64,000 nt of DNA. It comes from Echinococcus granulosus (Eukaryota; Platyhelminthes; Cestoda; Cyclophyllidea; Taeniidae). A model generated the notes under the pieces. The model did not search any database. It had not been told where the DNA came from and worked only from the letters and a program-made list of their open reading frames with translations. The stretch is from positions 764,273-828,272 of the forward strand of contig NW_020170391.1 of NCBI RefSeq assembly GCF_000524195.1, in the 5' to 3' direction. Positions 25,147-37,030 of the stretch are shown piece after piece (the first letter of the stretch is position 1; the number at the start of each line of letters is the position of its first letter). A program made the position numbers and the translations under genes.

Positions 25147-28100
25147 CTGTAATTAGGACGGTAAAATTACCCATATTAGAAGGCATTGATAAGATATAAG
25201 CCAGTCAAGTAAAAATATGCTCTTCCTACTTACTCCGCGTATTTTAAGTTGCGACCTCCTTTTCTTATACACATGCTGGGTATATTTTAAGAAAAATATT
25301 TTTTGCATTATATTTTGGATTTAAATAGCCGATAGTGCCAGTGTTACGAAATTTAGTGCGTTATTTTCTTCCAAAAAATACTTCACGCACTCAGTTATGT
25401 TCTAATTAGTGGATAACAAGTGGAGCTTACGTTCTGCTTGCCAACCTATCAAAGTGCTTTTTTGGTGGTATATGAGTATGATTGATGTGGCTTAATCACA
25501 ATCCACCACAGATTCACCAAATAACTGCATCAGCACCTCATCCCCCCATAATTTAGGATCGTGTTCAAATATTTGGATGTTAAGGAGCTCTGCGGCTTTT
25601 AAAGAAAAAATGGTCAGTACTACCAGACTGTAACTAAGTTGAAATCGGTCAGTTAGGTAAGCTGTGAAGACAATGTAATGTGACTTATTATCTATTTATA
25701 TTATCCACATCATTGTTCTAATTGACATCGGATCAAAGCAAGTTCTTGTTGAGAGTCATTCCAGTGGTTACTTTGACGTATATGACCAAATGACTAATTT
25801 CATGGGAAAAATCAACGGCCACCTGCCCCCGTTACGTAACCTAGCCGTGGTAACTGACACAAGCCTTCACTTCCTCTTCTACTCCCCTTCACCCGATGCT
25901 TCCTCTTCCCCCTCTCTCCCCCCACGTCGCCTGGTTGCCAGGATATCCCTAATCCACTCCTCCCCCAGCATTATAGGTCGAAAACCCTGGGAAGCCACGT
26001 TAATAAGTAAAAATAAACAGCTGGTCACCTTATTAATCTTAACTCCCCTTGAACCACTCTCAGCACTGCAAGGCATTTTAAACTATGATTACTGATGTGG
26101 ATAGGCTAGTTAGATCGGCAAATATGATTATACGCTCGAATTTCTTTTGCCTAATTGAACCATGTACTAAAATTGCGAGGTCTGACTTCGATAATTAAAA
26201 TTTATCGCTGAATTTTTTAACTAAATAAACGTCTCCCCTCGACCAAGCTACACTAATTGGATTTATGCAAAGACATCTAATTGTGCTCTGACATACTTTT
26301 GTTTCAGCCACGTAGTCGCATTGTTTGCAACGTTGAAGCTTCAATTTGTTGGGGGGCCTAGAGGACTTGCCCGAAAAATTTTCCGGAGGAACGGCCGAGT
26401 GAAATCCTTCCATGTGTCGCCGCAGACGACCCTCTGTACGCGACGTATAGTCACATTTCGGGCACTGGTAGTCGTAGTGGCTCCTCAAATGGATTTGGAA
26501 TTCTTGCCTTTTGTTTCCTGTAAAATAAATTAAATAGTAAATTACTTTATTTACTTCCAGCCTCCCATCAGGTGTGGTCTAGTGGAATAGGACAGGGTCG
26601 ATGTGTAGATAAGACACTTTCATATTATCGGGACTTTCGAAGCAGCATACCTCTACAGCTTGTGTTCCATAAATTTGGTCCGAAATGGCAAAAAGGAGTC
26701 TTACTTTGATAAACGAAGCTGCAGAGCTATAGTTCGTCATGAAAAGTTAATAAGACTTCTCTTGTTTTAAAAGTATCAATCCGTTAATAAAATTAACTAA
26801 TAAAAAGTATCAGATGCACTGGTGGAAGGGGTCCGATGTTAATGTTACATACGGAGCGGTTAATGGCTTGATGACTTTCACCAGCATAAAAGGATGCGGT
26901 CAAATATCTAAATTTCCCCCTTTTTGGAATAGATTAACATCTTCCATTAAAATGCCCGCGGTCGATTGCGCAAGCGACATGCTGGCTGATTGGCCCAGAG
27001 GGGGGGTGTCGGACCTCCAAGCCATGACTCATTTCGGCCAGCTGCGCCACGCGCTTCAAGTAAACAACTGAAGTGATTTGAATTTGACCTCGGCACAAAT
27101 CATTTTTGTCCAAAAACGAGCCAAATTCACCACTAATACCGTAATTGTAAGTGCATTTTGCAACCAGTGCATTAGTGTTGCCTACCAAAGGAGGGGGTAA
27201 TGGGTTTAAATTAATTAACGACTTCATTTCGTATATAAATTGATGTGTATTTTAATAGGGGGGACGATTAAGTGAAATGATCCCTTCTGTAGTCGATCTC
27301 CCTTTGATCTCCGTTGGAGTGCATTTTTGGTTCACTGTGTCGATTTTGTCTTTTTGCACATAAGTTGCTCATATTTGTAGATTTTTCACTCCTCTTAGAA
27401 TTACTTGTCGTTTTGTACATTAAAATATGCAATAATTTAGTTGGGAGTTAAAGTAAATGGCAAAAATCAATTCAAAATAGCAAAATCCCATCTAATAGGG
27501 AAGCAGTCTTAGTGGTCTCGTGAGCACGACCTTTCTCCTTCAGCTGCTAGTTCTCGGTCGATTTTAAGCAAATAACTAAGAATGATAGCTTTAAATAGCC
27601 CTGTAGATAAGTCCCGTTTATATATTCCCAGGATTTCATGCTGTACCGAATACCTTGTTTCATTCCTAGCTTGTGAATAAATTACCAAACCTAAAATCTT
27701 TTATAAAACTGACTTCTAATATTTCCGATGACTTGTAAAAAAGAGTGAGGACTCATTTTATAGGGGGAAAGTCCAGCACTATAGGCAAACGTTCCTCTTT
27801 AGCCCGATCTTTGTCAAGTGATTCAGTAGAAAACAAAGTCCCCCTATGGGAGGATATAGTGGCAATTCAATGCATTAAAATGAGGATGAGGAGGAGTAAA
27901 CATCTCAGAAAGTGATAATCATGGAAGTTCCCAGGCTCTCCTACCAGTCTGAACATGTTTGTCAACTAAGGATGCAACGCCAATACACGCCCCACCCTCA
28001 GTATGATACTGTCTGGGCGAAATGATGTGTAGGAGAAGGCGGACATTTGATTTTCTTTACGGACCGACAGGTGATAAATTTCACCCCTCTCCACCCACTC

Positions 28101-31012
28101 CACTACATACATACACTCGCGCTACCGCAGGGGCACTTGTTGTGACCATAAGCCGTTTTTTCGCCTGCAGGGGAGGGAGCGGTAGGCAAAGTGTCTAGAC
28201 GTCGGAGACACGGTCTCTTGCACGCATGTCGCCCGACGATCACCCGCTTTGTACCCCATGGACCACCTGCGTCTGTGGCCATCACTCCTCGGCTTTCAAC
28301 TTCAAAAAGGTAATTTGGAGCCGCGAGACAAACGTCCCATTGTACCACTAATTTTCACTCAGCTCATGTTCATTCGCCTTCCTGTACTGTACCCTGCTCA
28401 CCGCGGCGGATACTTATCGCCAGAAATTCTCATAGCATCTCTAAATCGCCAAGACTCCAGATCAATAAAAAAGGTGAATTTCTTCTTCGCAAGTACTGCC
28501 TTTCAAAAAACTCATTAACAAGAGACTATCTAACCACAAAAGCTGATTATCATTCTTCAAGGTGAATGATTGTTTTTCCAAATTAACAGCACATAAGCGA
28601 GTGGGAGTAGGCGCGGTTAACTTAATGAGTGGATGTGAAAGAAAAAAAAAACAAACTCTTACCAGTGTATTCACACAGGTGACAAAAGTAGATGCCATCT
28701 GTGTCTGGTTGAATGGAGTCGGTGAAAATTTCCATCTGACTGGAGTTCAGTCGCTCCTCCGATTCATCAAGTGCATGTGTGGGATTTTGTGCGCCTTAAC
28801 GGGGAAAAGGAGGGAACACCCATTCGGCAGTCATACAAGGTTAATGAATTCACTGTGCATTTAAATCATGTGGGATTCATAAAATTTCTCACTACGCTAT
28901 CGATGTGATCTATAATTTTCTTTCACCCTCATTTATAACAACTTTTCACTCTCTGGTATGGAAAAAAATATGCATGGGAAAGTAGACGCCATTCAGCGGT
29001 ACGCTAATTAGCAAAGAGGCCAAATATTTCGGATTCTTGCATAGTTAAAGTGGGTAATGTTTGCCGTTATTTAGCACAATTAAGGTTAAGACCGAGCAAA
29101 CATACTGGACTTGCTGATCTGGGAGGAGACGGAAGGCCAGGAGTGAGAGGAAGGACTGGTAGGAGAGGTCCTCTTTGTATCTATTATGGAGGGTGGAGTG
29201 CTGCTGGAGGACTCCATAACGTTCTGCGCGTCCAACACCAGTTCCAGTGAGGGCTGACGCCCCGCCACAGCCTCCTTAGTCACTTCGGGTCCCGATGGAC
29301 AGGCCACTGGAACGCTCTCATCCACCATTTCCTCACAGCTCTTTATTCCGCAGCTCCCCAGCATCGTCTGGATGATCTGAAAGAAACTACGGATAGTAGA
29401 TGGTAATTTTAGAGAAATAAATATATCTTTAGATTGGATTTGACAATGCTGCTTCAAACATAATGAACTTATCGTTGCTTCAGTAAATATGTGGGAGAGC
29501 GACTTTTTCCCTACCTCTAATGCTTAGTGGCTTTCTGCTTACTGTCGATCAGTTAGCAAAGGGGTCAATTTGTCTGGTCCCACGATATGTGCACACATAT
29601 AAACACGTATAAACGCATTTTTAACCCTAAGAAACATTTGTACCAAAAGTGTACGAGCCTGAATCAGCATGCAGCACACAAACACCGGTAGCTTGGGATG
29701 CAGATCACAGACTATCAGATCCCCATCACAATGAGAGCCCAAGATATTTTTCCCGCAAACACCATCGAACTTTTCATGAGTGGGTTATTTTACCTGATTA
29801 ATAAAACGGGATAAAAACAATTTAAAGTGTTTCCAGTGTCTAATGCAATAGACCAGTGTGTGGCTCAGTTAACTTCTGAGTTAATCCTTAGCAGAACTTA
29901 CACCAAGCCAATAATTTTTTTAGACACCGAGTTCACATGTTCTTTACGTGTTTGTGCCTGTTCAAATACAGATGAATAGTTGCGCGCGTGTGTGTGTGCG
30001 AGGTCAAAACAACGAAATAGCTGGCACCTTGTACATGATTTTTTAGCTTAATTTACCTATGAGTAATCTATATTAAAATGTATCCTCTAGGTCATAAAAA
30101 CCTACTAATGAACAAATTAATAGGAGATAAACTAGATGCCTCAGTATGCTTTTCATTCAAAGTGATAACCAGTTCCGTATATTCTATTGAACATCAAAAT
30201 GATGAAAAAGAGCAGAGTAATTACTATCTCCCTACACTACCCATAGAAAAGCTTTGTGAACGCTATTTCAGTCCGTTGCCGATTATTTCCGAGTCAGTAA
30301 TCGAATAACAGGCAGCATTATGTTGTTGTGAATGACAAATGGTTTCGGTTATCGCAATCCCATCATCCACTGAAGCTAGAAAATTTCACAAAAATTCACC
30401 ATTGGGGTGGAAACGGTAATGTTTGAGCTTATTGGACTTCTCTTGCATTGTAAGTTCTAAGGCTCAAATCCAAATATGACAGTAATATAATAAAGACTGA
30501 TTGTATAACTTTCATACTGCGTCCATGCTGCAGAATCACCAGCCTTACCGTAGAATCCAGTAGAGTGCTCTATTCACAACAGTGCTTCGAATACTAAAGC
30601 AAACTGGAAACTAAATGGTGTTCAATACAGTAGGACTGTTATTGAAAATAGAATCTCGACTGGTTGATGTGCGATTACAGGTGAACCAAGAAATCACCGA
30701 TAAGTTCAATTATCAAAAAGAAATCCTTTAAAGCAGTTAAGCCCAAGACAGTTAGTAAATATTTCAGCAATAGGTAGACCCAAAAATTTGTTCTACCAAA
30801 ATATACAACTTACTTTTGGTTGGGTAAGTGAGCATTCTCCATTTCATCACTTTTAGTAGTCGTAGGGATGGTGTGAGCAAGCGTGGGGAAAATGAGGGGA
30901 GGGAATCGTATGGCCGGTGCCTGTGACCGATGTGGAAGACCCATGGGGCTTGAGTGGAGGTTCGGTCGTACCAGACCAAACGAATCCGGTGCAAACATTT
31001 TGCTGAACTGAT
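24271..31012 (-). CDS. hb: hunchback-type C2H2 zinc-finger transcription factor (gene model)
   Basis: Nuclear DNA-binding regulator. Hunchback proteins pattern the embryo and time neuroblast and stem-cell fates in animals. Exons, minus strand: 31012-30814, 29386-29106, 28794-28663, 26517-26297, 25146-24271. Starting at ATG 30998 the protein has 564 residues. If a weaker exon at 32952-32751 is used it has 636. Numbered from the 30998 start, C2H2 fingers are at about 193-213, 218-239, 263-283, 292-312, 320-340 and 348-368, then a Pro-rich linker, then a C-terminal pair at 509-529 and 537-559, five residues before the stop. The block from finger 3 to 6 (for example [18 protein letters not shown] and [13 protein letters not shown]) and the terminal pair are the signature of Hunchback. 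The distal pair resembles Ikaros-type dimerisation fingers. Phases at all four internal junctions agree, and two junctions split a finger. The N-terminal part is Ser/Thr/Pro-rich and its start is uncertain. Introns contain GC-rich blocks that may be regulatory. Confidence 0.9.
26297..26517 (-). CDS. hb: hunchback exon: fingers 1 (part), 2 and 3 (part)
   Basis: Acceptor TTTTACAG|GAAAC, entering in phase 1, and donor ACAAAA|GTATGT, leaving in phase 0. It completes finger 1 ([12 protein letters not shown]), encodes all of finger 2 (CPKC to HMEGFH, with TEGRLRRH), then a basic linker, and begins finger 3 ([12 protein letters not shown]). The next exon supplies the missing His pair, which confirms the junction. 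Confidence 0.9.
28663..28794 (-). CDS. hb: hunchback exon: acidic stretch and start of finger 1
   Basis: Acceptor with a strong pyrimidine tract ending GTTAAG|GC, phase 1 in. Donor ACTG|GTAAGA, phase 1 out. Encodes an acidic segment ([14 protein letters not shown]) and the Cys half of finger 1 ([10 protein letters not shown]). Joining to the next exon gives CX2C-X12-HX3H exactly, so this exon is well supported although only 132 bases long. Confidence 0.85.
29106..29386 (-). CDS. hb: hunchback N-terminal exon, Ser/Thr/Pro-rich
   Basis: Donor TCCA|GTATGT (phase 1) fits the following exon. Two acceptors are possible: CCGTAG|TTTC (29386), which keeps phase with the upstream exon, and TTTCAG|ATC (29376), a better pyrimidine tract but phase 0. 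About 93 residues, acidic at first ([11 protein letters not shown]), then Ser/Pro/Thr-rich. No domain recognised. The divergent N-terminus is normal for the family. Confidence 0.65.
30814..31012 (-). CDS. hb: hunchback 5' coding exon with likely start
   Basis: Acceptor CCGTTGCAG|ATCAG and consensus donor AAAA|GTAAGT (phase 2). The first ATG is at 30998. The peptide is Pro/Leu-rich ([12 protein letters not shown] and [13 protein letters not shown]) with coding-like composition. It may hold the start codon, or continue from the candidate exon at 32952-32751, whose phase-1 donor fits this acceptor. Confidence 0.55.
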
Positions 31013-31837
31013 CTGCAACGGTAAAATGGATCAATTTCAAGCCATTTATGCAGTGAGTGTTTTCAGCAATCGCTGTATCAATTTAAGAGGAGAATATGCA
31101 TTAACAGCAAAAAGAATTTTAAGGGTCAAAAGCTTCAAGTGTATGTGCTCATGGATTACTGAAACACCTTGATGCGGCAGTCGACTTTTCTTTTCTTTTC
31201 ACGAGCCAAATCTAAAGATATAAGGTTAAGTAAATTTACGTCAATTAGCACACCATCATTCAGTAGGAATAATTTTTGCCGTACCATCACTTGCGCCTAC
31301 GTTTTCATTCCGCACTAAATTGGAGCCATATGGAAAGATGGAGCATACAACGAACACTGCAGAATGGCATGGAGCAAGTTGAAGACTGAAAGGCGGCTAT
31401 TGGATTGTCTATCATCCTCTCCCTAACACTGAATTGTGCCGGTGGGAAAACCAAATCATTGACCCCGCTAAATATTTTCATTGTTTATTGCAACACTAGT
31501 CAACTGTGCACAAAATGTAGTCATCTTCAGAGACATCTTAAAGATGCCATAGTCAGAGAGAATTATCAGAATTCAATCAATGCGCTCACAGTGGTTAGTT
31601 ATTCTACGAAGACAACATTATTCACCCACGACGTGCGTAAATTACTCAGTTTAGGCAATGGTTAGGATTTAAACCGAGCATAATTGAGAAAATGAAGTCG
31701 CCGTTAAAAAAGTATTACAAATCTAATCAAAAAAAAAACAGATTGTCAGCTGCTTATACCTTAGGCCTTTGGACTCATGTGCCAACTTCCGCCCATGAAA
31801 AGTAACTGCATTTCCTAGTGGGGTGAGCAAGGCGATG

Positions 31838-31878
31838 GAAAAGGAGAGGAAGGGAGGGAGGAAAAGAGGGAGGGAGAG
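31838..31878 (+). repeat. purine tract with four GGG runs in a hunchback intron
   Basis: A run of A and G only, with GGG at 31852-31854, 31856-31858, 31868-31870 and 31872-31874. This could fold as a G-quadruplex with loops of 1, 9 and 1 on the non-template strand of hunchback. It lies in the intron upstream of the exon at 31012. Confidence 0.5.
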
Positions 31879-32750
31879 TTGTAATTTTTATCGCCTTTCA
31901 ACTACCGGAAGTTAATTAGCGGCATGGAGGCTTTTTGGGCAAACATGCTATCCACATTATGATGCTTTTGAAAGTTAGCAAAACACTCACTTCCGTTGTA
32001 ATGACACGAAAAATGCCGAGCTTTCAGGAGGCCTCATATGCGCTCATAATCCTTTCCCAATTCCCACGCAGTGAAATGGGGTACATTTACTTGAGTGAAG
32101 AAGTCGAGTACCAAGACTACTCCACTTACCGCTAAATACAATTGTACGCGGTTTTTTACGAAAGAAGCATCACATCTTCCTCCTTTTGTTAAGTAACTTG
32201 TGGATTCTTTAGGTAATTTGGTGACGGCTTTATAAACTCCACCAGAGGAGAATGATGCTCTGATAGAGATTATGTGGAAAAGAATTAAGTGTAGCAGGTC
32301 ATATTGTGTGCACAAGTTATGAAAGGTAATGAGTCACGCGATATTCATGCATGTTGATGCCTCTTGCAGAAAAAATTGGCATCATTAATGCATCGACACT
32401 CATGGCAGAGTGACATCGTACCGATCAGCCTAACTGGCACATCAATGAAGCAGTGGAAGCAATGAGAGCTCACCTCACTATTTGTGTATTTGTGTGCATC
32501 AATGCATGAATACATAAAAGCAACCAGTGGTGTAAAGTATACAAGGAGTCTTCTAGCGGCACCTACTAATCGATGTGGTGCAATAAGTAGATGGGCTCTA
32601 ACTCGAGTGAATCTTGGAGAAGTGGCGCGCGTACTAGCCACATATGACTCCGACACGAAAATATCATCGAGTAGGCACACCTACACACACACCCCCATAT
32701 TCTATGTATATAATAAGAAACCATCAAAGTATAGTGGACACGGGACTTAC

Positions 32751-32952
32751 CACTCAGTTTGTCCTTGCTGAGTAGTCTTTTGTGGCGCGTTTTTAAAGTA
32801 CTACCTTTTTGATCCGTGGAGAAGGGTGCGACTAGCGAATAGCAAAGAAGCGTTGTGCGCGAGGTAGGGGTAGAGGACAGTTGGCACAGGTAGCACGTGG
32901 TTGGTTTATGCAATGACGCCTGCACTGGGATAGGCCGCCCAAGTTCATGCAT
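32751..32952 (-). CDS. hb: candidate first exon of hunchback (coding or 5' UTR)
   Basis: ATG at 32952 opens a 67-codon frame that ends in a consensus donor AGTG|GTAAGT (phase 1). This fits the acceptor at 31012 and would give Asp at the junction. Composition is GC-richer than the flanks, and a CCAAT box lies just upstream (near 33000). The peptide is basic (KTRHKRLLSKDKLS) with no domain. Another ATG (32957) in a different frame precedes it, so the exon may instead be an untranslated leader, with translation starting at 30998. Confidence 0.38.
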
Positions 32953-34979
32953 GCCATTCGTCTTCACACAGGCACGCAGAGCGCGTTAGGATGCTGGACC
33001 AATCAGAGAATGGCACTAACTGCCGGATGGCTTTGTGAAGGAGGCAGGTGGGATCCAAAAACCGAATTTCCTACTTTTTTGCCAAAGCATGGAGTCTTCA
33101 GTTCGATTGAAGATAAGTGTGCTATAATAATAAAGTAGTAAATATTTTTTCGTTCAAGCATAAAATCCAACTAATATGCATATCCTGAAACTTTTTCCAC
33201 ATCCTGCTTACCGATTCGGGATTAGTTTGTGCTGCATTCACTTCTTATTCAATCTAAATCCAATGATCATATTCTTAAATGTAAGGATATTTACAAAAAA
33301 TTCACCACTGCTTATGTGAGACCCTGAGTGAAAGTTTGTGATCCAAAATTCGAGTGGATCAAGTTTGGATACAAAACACCCACGCAATAAAGACAATATT
33401 AGTGTCATACTACCACTTTGTTCCGTGAGCTTGATCTTACTGAAAAATTCTCTCAAGCGTTTCTGTTTTTTAAATGCAAACATAGCAGGGCTTTATTGTA
33501 TGGAATTTGATATATTCATTTTAAATAGATCGATTTGAAAGGTATTAAAGAGGAACTGGTAGGTGGGTTTTGGAGCCCATTAGCTGATCATCATAGGATT
33601 TGTTTATGTTTGCTGCTCTATACTCTATCCAACTTCCCTGACGTGTAATATCTTGAACATTATACGACAGTGGACTCTCAATAAATGGACAAGGGTTTAT
33701 GAAATTTTGACAATTGTAAATGTGCCGTTTATATAGTGAATAATGTTGCATATTTGACAATGTGGTCAGAGCCGAGGATCCTCATTAGAGTGGCTTTAAT
33801 GGCAATGCCTAACTTAACAAACTCCGATGCTATTGGCTTTTGCCTCTCCTTAATAAGCGAACTATCAGCATGCCATGGTATTTAGAAAACGCGACAACTC
33901 CAAATCCTTCCCTTGACTAGAATTTTTGGCACAGATTAGACAATGCTGATGGAATGAGGATGAATTCAAGCGTAGTTGTGTTCTTTAACTCTGAAATGGT
34001 AAACGGACTCCCATTTGAAGCTAACTCTCTTACATATGATAACCATGTAAGGTTCTACGCAATAATTAACTGTTCGGAAGCTAAATTATTTCGAATCTTT
34101 TTAACAGCGTGGACGTAGTCTCGGGATAAATTCTCTGTCATAAGGGCACATGACAATCAAAATATTTCGACAAAGTGATAAAGCCTTCAAAAGTTGTCAC
34201 TATCATATACTTCCGATCCGAAGACAAAATATAGGAACAACTGGTTGCCTTGCTGAATGACTAACTTAAAAAGATCCCACCTCTAAATTAACCCCCCCCC
34301 TCTATCCTCTTCAAAGGGGATTAAGGACTCTTTTGAACAATATTGATGGAGCTGCACGCGTATAAAAGGCTCAATAAATAATTCTCATCCCTACTGCGCG
34401 TAATAAGACATGGGACCAATAGCAATGACGGCTTTTTTTTCGGAAACCACCAGTAAAATTATCCTTTTTGTTTAACACGCTTTTTACAGTTAGAAGCCCT
34501 TTCCACCTGGTCTTGGTTTTATCTTTAACGGTTGCAAGACGTGTTACGGTGAGTTCACTTTTCCTCTCACTAAAGCTTGAAAAATTTGGTGCTTAAACAA
34601 AGATACGACTGTGATAATACAACTTATAATCTAACTCCATTACGTAGTGCTAGTGAAAATGATTAAGACTTAAACTACAACTGCTCAATTTCTTAGCAAA
34701 CCTGAACGAATCGACAACATTGCTGACCGGGAGCCAATCCAAGCGACCTTTTTCTTAACAAGAGAAAAAGAAAACCAATGAGTATGCTCAAATACAACAT
34801 TGCAGGCAGACACCATTCAAATTCCAAATCGGTATTGAATTAAGTTGATCAAGTAAAAGCCAAAGAATCATTTCGCCTTGTCTCAGCACTGCGTGACCGG
34901 CATGTAGTCCGAAGGTTTAGTTAACCTAAGCGTCGTTCTATGGGGTCAAAACCAAATAATCAAGAATTCAGTGGTTTTC

Positions 34980-35350
34980 GCGCCCCGCATTGTTTCGCTT
35001 TTATTTGACTTTTCTCTCTCTCTCATCGTCGCGGTGTTTTTATGACCCACCACCGGGTCATCCCCCACCCGCATGCGGATGATATTTGATAGCTTGCAGC
35101 AAATTCTATCATCAGGGTGTCCGGGTTCCTGTGATCCCCACCACCACCACCACCGTCAACATCCGTTGCTGCCTAATGGCTCGCCTTCTCGTCTTACCGC
35201 TTCATTGGGGGAACTGCATGACTTTCACCTGTCAAAGTCATGGAACTACCGTGGCAACCAGGAGAGAGAGAACGCAGTTATGGTCTCACACCCGCATCCA
35301 CTTGCATCTCGGCGCTGTCGCACCACCGCTACCATAACCAGTCGCAAATG
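34980..35350. promoter_or_regulatory. GC-rich island upstream of hunchback, module A
   Basis: About 2 kb beyond the candidate first exon, GC content rises sharply. The island carries a (CCA)6-like run and an RFX half-site-like CCGTGGCAACC near 35250. On the minus strand a donor-like GCG|GTAAGA also occurs, so an untranslated leader exon is possible. Function is inferred only from composition and position. Confidence 0.3.
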
Positions 35351-36559
35351 ATGCAATCCAGACCGAAAACATTGACTGCTTTTAAACCGACCGCTTTTAA
35401 CTATTTATTCTCCAAATAGTCTACGTTACTTTTCCCTTGATAGAAAATGTGTGATTTGATTTTGGTTACTGTATTACCAAAATGGAATGTCAGAACTTAA
35501 TAGTATCATATAAGTGGCAACACAACATGGATTGCCCCTTTTTATGAATATGCCTGCCAAAATACTTCTTGATTAACAACAAGAGGCTTCAAGATTTGTG
35601 ATTCCCATGAGACGGCACAAATGATATTCTCATGATTATTCACTATTGGCTGTACAGCATCCAAATTCTCAAAATGCATGGGTTTATTAGATATGCTGAA
35701 GTACGCACCCGGTAAAAAGAGGCCTGAATTTGCTTGTAACCCTCGGTGACAGCCAGAAAGTTGAACGGTGCATGTAAAGCTGCTGTAGTGGCAGTTGGTG
35801 GTCGCCGTGTGATGAATGCTGCCTAGCACTAAAGCAGCCAGTAGTTTGTTTGTGTTTGAAGTTTCCTAAAACTTGTTCATTTTGTCGCGGTTTTTGTGTG
35901 TATCAGACAATTAACAGCCGGTATTGAGGTTACAGGGGATGACTTCCAACACACACACACACGCCCTGTGTCCAACCCACCGGTATGTACCTGCCAGACG
36001 CGTGCATGTTCAAATAAATGGAAAAACAAAGTATCAATACACACCCATTCACCCATCTCCATCCTACCCTTCTCTCCATAAATCGAGACGCGTTGCATTT
36101 TGGCACCTGCGTTCCACCAGACAGAATAGTTTTGGTTTCACTACACGACTACCACACACACACAATACCCACTGGTACGATGAGACAACCTATGGATCAT
36201 CCTCACTAAATGGAAGATCAGAGCACATCTGCTTCATACCTTCTTGTTTTATAAAAATTCAGTGATAGATAGGTTCATTAAGGGCGTTTCGAGATTATTC
36301 GACATCTCTACGACTATACGTCTATCTATTCTCCCATTCAGTCATTGGACATCAAATTATGATCTTTTAGAAACCTGACTGCAATTGTTAATACAGGTTG
36401 TCATGCTACAGAACTGGCTAACCTATTGAGTTTTAGACCAACACAGAAATAAAAGTGATTAAAACCCTTAACTTAGATTGGCAGATTTTACTAAATACCT
36501 TATTTATTTATAAATACGAATGAGTAAATGTGTGCGCACTATTTATTTATGTTGCCTTT

Positions 36560-37030
36560 CCTTGACCGACCAATGCCACGGCCACATTGCAAACAATGTG
36601 GATATCATTCGCTGGCGCGAGGTAAAACAGTGACGTGGCGATCCTAGTGTGAGGTTGTCAGTCAATGTGGTCATTAAAATTAATCGCACATCAAGACGAC
36701 AGGAATTGGAATGAACTTATATTTACTACCGTGTGGTCTGCACACCATACAGGCATTGTTTATGCAAGCAAGTCACTTTGGCGGTTTACCGCGGTGACAG
36801 GTCGTCCTGGCAACCGCTTCCCGGGAAGCGGTATAGGTCCATTCAGTGAAGGGGTGGAAGAGGGCAGGGGGGGGGCTCTGAGTGTCGGGATCAGAGTAGG
36901 GTGGTGGTTTGGATTATTTATTCGCTTTTAATCAGGTCTCAATGTCACCATAGCCACCGTTACCTCCACTACTACCAATGCCCCCACCACCACGAATTTT
37001 CTCACCCCACGCAGCGCAGCCCAGCTGAAC
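36560..37030. promoter_or_regulatory. GC-rich island upstream of hunchback, module B
   Basis: Contains a CCAAT (near 36570), facing SOX-like sites CCACATTG-caaa-CAATGTGG (near 36582-36601), a TGGCAACC word, a perfect 20-bp palindrome (36813-36832) and a poly-G run (near 36870). The density of factor-like words suggests an enhancer or promoter. Which gene it serves, hunchback (-) or the transporter (+, 40136), cannot be told from the sequence. Confidence 0.32.
36813..36832. repeat. perfect 20-bp palindrome
   Basis: ACCGCTTCCC followed directly by its reverse complement. The core TTCCCGGGAA matches the spacing of a STAT-type dimer site (TTC-N4-GAA). It lies within a GC-rich island. Confidence 0.7.

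Noticed and set aside
34371..34378. TATAAAAG on the plus strand
   Set aside because: No coding region follows within reach, and such words are common in AT-rich DNA.
35073..35351. 92-codon plus-strand frame with poly-His
   Set aside because: The His run is a (CCA)n repeat in a GC-rich island, and a second overlapping frame is equally open.
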